From assembly GCF_001270065.2 (NCBI RefSeq), contig NZ_LFYT02000032.1, positions 1 through 48,354 on the forward strand: DNA of 48,354 bases, given 5' to 3'. Under the pieces are notes generated by a model, which saw only the letters and a list, made by a program, of their open reading frames with translations, did not search any database and was not told where the DNA came from. A program made the translations under genes and the position numbers. Position 1 is the first letter of the stretch, and the number at the start of each line of letters is the position of its first letter. Source of the stretch: Limnohabitans planktonicus II-D5. GTDB lineage: Bacteria > Pseudomonadota > Gammaproteobacteria > Burkholderiales > Burkholderiaceae_C. Positions 44,624-48,354 of the stretch are shown one piece after another.

Positions 44624-45532
44624 TCAACCCCTCGCCAGCCTTGCATCCTCCGCCAGCAAATCAATCAAGTCCCGCGCAAAGCCCGGCAGTTCGTCGAAGT
44701 TGCGCACGCAAATCTGCATGGAACGAATCGCCCAGGCGTCGGACAGCGGCACTAGGCGGATGGCCATGCTGCGGGCGTGGCGGCGGGCGGCCGATTCGGG
44801 CAGCACGCCCACGCCCACACCGGCTTCAATCATGCGGCAGGCCGACTCGAAGTTGCTCACCTGGATGCGCAGCTTGAGCGGCTTGTTGAGCTGTTCGCAT
44901 TCGCGGTTGAGGAAGGCGTGCAAGGCGCTGGCTTCGTGCAGGCCCACATGGTCAAATTCGAGTGCGTCGATCAAGGGCATGCTGGGCATGTCGGCCACGG
45001 GGTGGCCATCGTGCACCACCAACACCAGGCTGTCAGACCGGTAAGGCAGGGTTTGCAGGTTTTCAGTGCGCACCGAACCGGCCACGATGCCGATGTCGGT
45101 CTTGCCGTCCATCACGGCACGCACGATTTCATTCGACGGCTTTTCCTGCAGGTCGATGTTCACATCGGGGTGCGTGGCCAGGTAGCGCTTGAGCACTTCG
45201 GGCAAGAACTCGCCCAGGGCCGTGGTGTTGGCATACACGCGCAGGTGGCCTTTGATGCCGCTGGCGTATTCCTGCAGGTCGCCGCGCAGGTGTTCGATCT
45301 GGCCCAGCACCAGCCGCGCCCGGTGCACAAAGGCTTGCCCCGGTGGCGTGAGGGTCACGCCCTGGCTGTGGCGGTTCAGCAGCTTGGCGCCAATGCTTTC
45401 TTCGAGGTTTTTGATGCGCGTGCTGGCCGCAGGCAGCGAAATGTGCGAGGCCTCGGCTCCTTTGGTGAGGCTGTTGGCTTCAGCCACCCGCACCATGAGT
45501 CGCAAATCCACCAGATCGAAATGAACAGACAT
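44624..45532 (-). CDS. LysR-family transcriptional regulator
   Basis: 302 residues. The N-terminal HTH (about 5-62) contains NSLTKGAEASHISLPAASTR and the turn KLLNRHSQGVTLTPPGQAF. The effector domain (about 90-295) is full length. It lies downstream of an MmgE/PrpD gene on the same strand and may regulate it. Only about 38 bp separate its start from REP array 4, so its promoter either lies within the array or is that of the upstream gene. Its 3' end is duplicated at 42510-42745. Confidence 0.93.
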   Translation of the reverse strand: MSVHFDLVDLRLMVRVAEANSLTKGAEASHISLPAASTRIKNLEESIGAKLLNRHSQGVTLTPPGQAFVHRARLVLGQIEHLRGDLQEYASGIKGHLRVYANTTALGEFLPEVLKRYLATHPDVNIDLQEKPSNEIVRAVMDGKTDIGIVAGSVRTENLQTLPYRSDSLVLVVHDGHPVADMPSMPLIDALEFDHVGLHEASALHAFLNRECEQLNKPLKLRIQVSNFESACRMIEAGVGVGVLPESAARRHARSMAIRLVPLSDAWAIRSMQICVRNFDELPGFARDLIDLLAEDARLARG

Positions 45533-45570
45533 GGGGGGATTGTGCCAGCCGCTTGCTCTGGCAAAGGCTC

Positions 45571-46029
45571 ACGTCGGGGTCTTCGACCACCGACCTACAA
45601 GTGTCTTGTGGTTTGCCCGTAGGTCGGCACTCGCAGAGTCCGACATTTGCCCATTGCTCTTCAGCCGCATCCAACTCGCCACGGGGTGAACTCCCACCTG
45701 TTGGGGTCTTCGACCAACGACCTCCATGGGGTCTTGTGGTTCGCCCGTAGGTCGGCACTCGCAGAGTCCGACATTTGCCCATTGCTCTTCAGCCGCATCC
45801 AACTTGCCACGGGGTGAACTCCCACCTGTTGGGGTCTTCGACCACCGACCTACAAGGGGTCTTGTGGTTCGCCCGTAGGTCGGCACTCGCAGAGTCCGAC
45901 ATTTGCCCATAGCGCATCAGCCGCATCAAAATTGCCACGGGGTGAACTCCCACCTGTCGGGGTCTTCGACCATCGACCTACAAGGGTCTTGTGGTTCGCC
46001 CGTAGGTCGGCACTCGCAGAGTCCGACAT
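45571..46029 (+). repeat. REP array 4, 127- to 128-bp period
   Basis: GTAGGTCGG occurs at 45619, 45747, 45875 and 46002. Hairpins have the ACTC/GAGT and GGTC/GACC inner stems of arrays 1-3, but the linker (TTGCCCATTGCTCTTCAGCC and onward) is different. In some inverted copies the clamp is TGTTGG instead of TGTCGG. The terminal sequence seen at arrays 1-3 is absent. It fills the gap between the stop of the PrpD-family gene (8 bp away) and the start of lysR. Confidence 0.93.
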
Positions 46030-46036
46030 GGGGCTT

Positions 46037-47404
46037 TCAATTGACCAGTAAAGCGCCCACCTTGGGCCAAGTGGCCACTTGCCAGAGCGCGTCCACGCTT
46101 TGGCGCATGGCTTCGGGTGTGGCACCGCCGCTGAAGGCGGCCAGGCGCAGGGCTTTGTCGGTGATCTCCTGGCGCGAGAGCGTGTTGCCCGGATCGCCCT
46201 TGGGCTCGTCCACGCGGCCGTGCAGCACGCGGCCGTCGGTGGTGGTGACGATCACTTTGCCGATCCAGCGTTTGGGGTAGGCGCTGTCCACTTCGGCGTC
46301 CAGAACCATGCTGACTTTGTCGCGCAAGGCCTGGGTGGGTGCACTCAAAAAGTCGCGGTCGAATTCGGTCAGTCCCGCGTGGCCGTGTTGCGCCACCAGC
46401 GCCAGCACCGTTCCCATCGAGAACTTGCTCTGGTGCACCGTGACGGGCCGCACCACCGGTCCCAGCACATCGATCGCACCTTGGTGCACATGCGTCACCA
46501 CTTGGGCCAGGTCTTCGATTTTCAGGCCATGGGTCTGCATGACGTGCAGCAGCGCATCGGCCGCCGGGTGGGTGTGGCGGCAGCTGGCGTGGTACTTGAA
46601 CGAGGTCTCGGCCGTAGCCCAGCGCGTGCCCAGGCCGTCCACCAGGCGGCTCGGGTCGGCGTCGCTCGACATGCCTGCGGCCATGCCTTGCGGGCCTTCC
46701 AGAATTTCTGCTGCGCCCGTGAAGCCGTCTTGGGCCAAGTAGGCGGACATGAGGCCCGCTGCGGCGGCGTGCGCGGTGTGCAGCTGCTTGCTGTCGGCCG
46801 CCGTGCGCAAGAACTCCCACAGGCCTGCCGACTGCGTGCCGGCCGAGCCCAGCGCGTGCTGCATTTGCTGCGCGTTCAGACCCAACAAATGGCCCACAGC
46901 AGCGCCCGCTGCCAAGGTGCCTGCGGTGCCGGTGGTGTGGAACACACGGTAGTGCGAGCGCCCCAAAAATTCACCCACACGGATACCGACTTCGTAGCCC
47001 ACCACCGATGCGGCCAGCAGTTGCTTGCCGCTCGCGCCCAGAGCTTGTGCCACCGCCACGGCAGGCGAAAACACCACCGTGGCCGGGTGGAACACCGAAC
47101 CGTTGTGCACATCGTCTTGCTCGGCCACATGCGAGGCCGCAGCGTTGGCCATGGCCGCCAAATACGGCGTGGTGCGTGCGCCGTTGATGATGACTTCAGA
47201 CGGGCCTTGGGCCTGCCCCATGGCTTGCGCAAAGCGGGTGATGCTCTCCACCGGGCGCGATCCGTGCCCGGCCACGGCCGAGCCGAACCAATCCACCAAC
47301 AGGTCTTCGATCTTGCGGACCACCGGCTCTGGGATGTCGTCGAAACGCAGCGCGGATGCGAAGGCGGCGAGTTGGGCGGTGTTGGATGTCGTGTTGTTTG
47401 TCAT
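46037..47404 (-). CDS. MmgE/PrpD-family protein
   Basis: 455 residues. All-helical N-terminal domain with LVDWFGSAVAGHGSRP (about 37-52), ASHVAEQDDVHNGSVFHPAT (about 89-108) and FHTTGTAGTLAAGAAVGHLLG; the C-terminal alpha/beta domain begins near YHASCRHTHPAADALL. The family includes 2-methylcitrate dehydratase, cis-aconitate decarboxylase and many uncharacterised hydrolyases acting on branched tricarboxylates. No methylcitrate-cycle partner lies nearby, so the substrate is unknown. AGGAGAC lies before the ATG. REP arrays flank it on both sides. Confidence 0.9.
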   Translation of the reverse strand: MTNNTTSNTAQLAAFASALRFDDIPEPVVRKIEDLLVDWFGSAVAGHGSRPVESITRFAQAMGQAQGPSEVIINGARTTPYLAAMANAAASHVAEQDDVHNGSVFHPATVVFSPAVAVAQALGASGKQLLAASVVGYEVGIRVGEFLGRSHYRVFHTTGTAGTLAAGAAVGHLLGLNAQQMQHALGSAGTQSAGLWEFLRTAADSKQLHTAHAAAAGLMSAYLAQDGFTGAAEILEGPQGMAAGMSSDADPSRLVDGLGTRWATAETSFKYHASCRHTHPAADALLHVMQTHGLKIEDLAQVVTHVHQGAIDVLGPVVRPVTVHQSKFSMGTVLALVAQHGHAGLTEFDRDFLSAPTQALRDKVSMVLDAEVDSAYPKRWIGKVIVTTTDGRVLHGRVDEPKGDPGNTLSRQEITDKALRLAAFSGGATPEAMRQSVDALWQVATWPKVGALLVN

Positions 47405-47460
47405 GACTGTCTCCTTGTGTTCTGTATCAAATGGCTTGGCTGATCCCTGTCGGCTCTGTT

Positions 47461-48354
47461 GCCGCCGACCTACGGAAAACCACAGGCCGCGCCCTGTAGG
47501 TCGGAAGCTTCAGCTCCGACATCTGTTCGCTCCGGCACAGGCTGCATGTCGGGGCTAAAGCCGCCGACCTACGAAAAACCAAAGGCCGCGCCCTGTAGGT
47601 CGGTAGCTTCAGCTCCGACATCTGTTCGCTGTGGCACAGGCTGCATGTCGGGGCTAAAGCCGCCGACCTACGGAAAACCGCAGGCCTGGCCATGTAGGTC
47701 GGAAGCTTTAGCTCCGACGTTTGTGGGCTCCGGCATAGAGTCAATGTCGGGGCTAAAGCCGCCGACCTACGGAAAACCACAGGCCTTGCCTTGTAGGTCG
47801 GTAGCTTTAGCTCCGACATCTGTTCGCTCCGGCACAGGCTGCATGTCGGGGCTAAAGCCGCCGACCTACGGAAAACCACAGGCCTGGCCATGTAGGTCGG
47901 TAGCTTCAGCTCCGACGTTTGTGGGCTCCGGCATAGGCTGCATGTCGGGGCTAAAGCCGCCGACCTACGAAAAACCACAGGCCTTGCCTTGTAGGTCGGT
48001 AGCTTCAGCTCCGACATCTGTTCGCTGCGGCACAGGCTGCATGTCGGGCTAAAGCCTCCGACCTACGAATAATCACAGGCCGCGCCCTGTAGGTCGGTAG
48101 CTTCAGCTCCGACATTTGTGGGCTCCGGCATAGAGTCAATGTCGGGGCTAAAGCCGCCGACCTACGAATAATCACAGGCCTTGCCTTGTAGGTCGGTAGC
48201 TTTAGCTCCGACATCTGTTCGCTCCGGCACAGGCTGCATGTCGGGGCTGAAGCCGCCGACCTACGGAAAACCACAGGCCTTGCCTTGTAGGTCGGTAGCT
48301 TTAGCTCCGACATCTGTTCGCTCCGGCACAGGCTGCATGTCGGGGCTAAAGCCG
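47461..48354 (+). repeat. REP array 5, 99-bp period
   Basis: GTAGGTCGG occurs at 47496, 47595, 47694, 47793, 47892, 47991, 48089, 48188 and 48287 (99 bp, one 98). The forward hairpin is GTAGGTCGG, one base, AGCT, TC or TT, AGCT, CCGACAT. The inverted one has inner stem GGCT/AGCC. The outer clamp is identical to arrays 1-4, while the inner stem, loop and linker are all different. The period equals 33 codons, giving open but non-genic frames on both strands. It continues beyond the right edge and starts 56 bp upstream of the PrpD-family start codon. Confidence 0.95.

Noticed and set aside
46079..47443. 454-codon plus-strand frame opposite the PrpD-family gene
   Set aside because: Antisense shadow. 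The minus-strand frame has a ribosome site and PrpD motifs.

Overview
The window looks like chromosome from a betaproteobacterium of the order Burkholderiales, probably family Comamonadaceae. This is inferred from high third-position GC, a DUF4148 secreted protein, a PhoD-type phosphatase, CaiB/BaiF and MmgE/PrpD catabolic enzymes, and many IclR, LysR and TetR regulators. No rRNA, tRNA, CRISPR array, integrase or transposase gene was seen.

Left third (1-18205), core-type genes broken up by repeats. Genes: a LysR regulator with a divergent DUF4148 protein; an MFS transporter; a glycine-zipper alpha/beta hydrolase; an orphan FixJ-type response regulator; an NlpC/P60 lipoprotein; GAPDH; a TetR regulator; PhoD; an EamA transporter; an AcuI-like reductase; and a two-gene fatty-acid activation operon (enoyl-CoA hydratase, acyl-CoA synthetase). 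Between them lie three large arrays of GTAG-type REP hairpins (periods 124, 123 and 123 bp). Two more arrays (128 and 99 bp) lie at the right end. Arrays 1-3 share an end sequence with two compact ~172-bp palindromic elements (15076-15247 and 18035-18205). This suggests a MITE-like shell whose interior can be amplified into BIME-like arrays.

Middle (18246-28380), a catabolic operon. A thiolase remnant and a divergent IclR regulator with a clear palindromic operator precede carboxyltransferase, acyl-CoA dehydrogenase, enoyl-CoA hydratase, biotin carboxylase, AtuA-like protein and class III CoA-transferase. Gene content resembles the acyclic terpene utilisation (atu) pathway: activate an acid to its CoA ester, dehydrogenate, carboxylate the gamma-methyl, hydrate. 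Activation here would be by CoA transfer.

Right-middle (28386-44623), an accessory and defence region: hipBA, an APH-fold kinase, a complete Wadjet operon (jetABCD, all 4-bp overlaps), a RhuM-family protein, a four-gene toxin-antitoxin operon in which a zeta kinase plus small partner sits between an AbrB-type antitoxin and a PIN toxin, higBA, and a secreted lipoprotein. Two cargo segments (hipBA and the lipoprotein) are each bounded by an intact host gene on one side and a degenerate duplicate of that gene's 3' end on the other. This is the footprint left by the e14 prophage in icd of E. coli, but no integrase is present. A perfect seven-copy heptanucleotide repeat lies between two divergent TA operons.

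Right end (44624-48354): a LysR regulator, REP array 4, an MmgE/PrpD family protein and REP array 5.

All calls come from reading the sequence and translations by eye; no database search was run.
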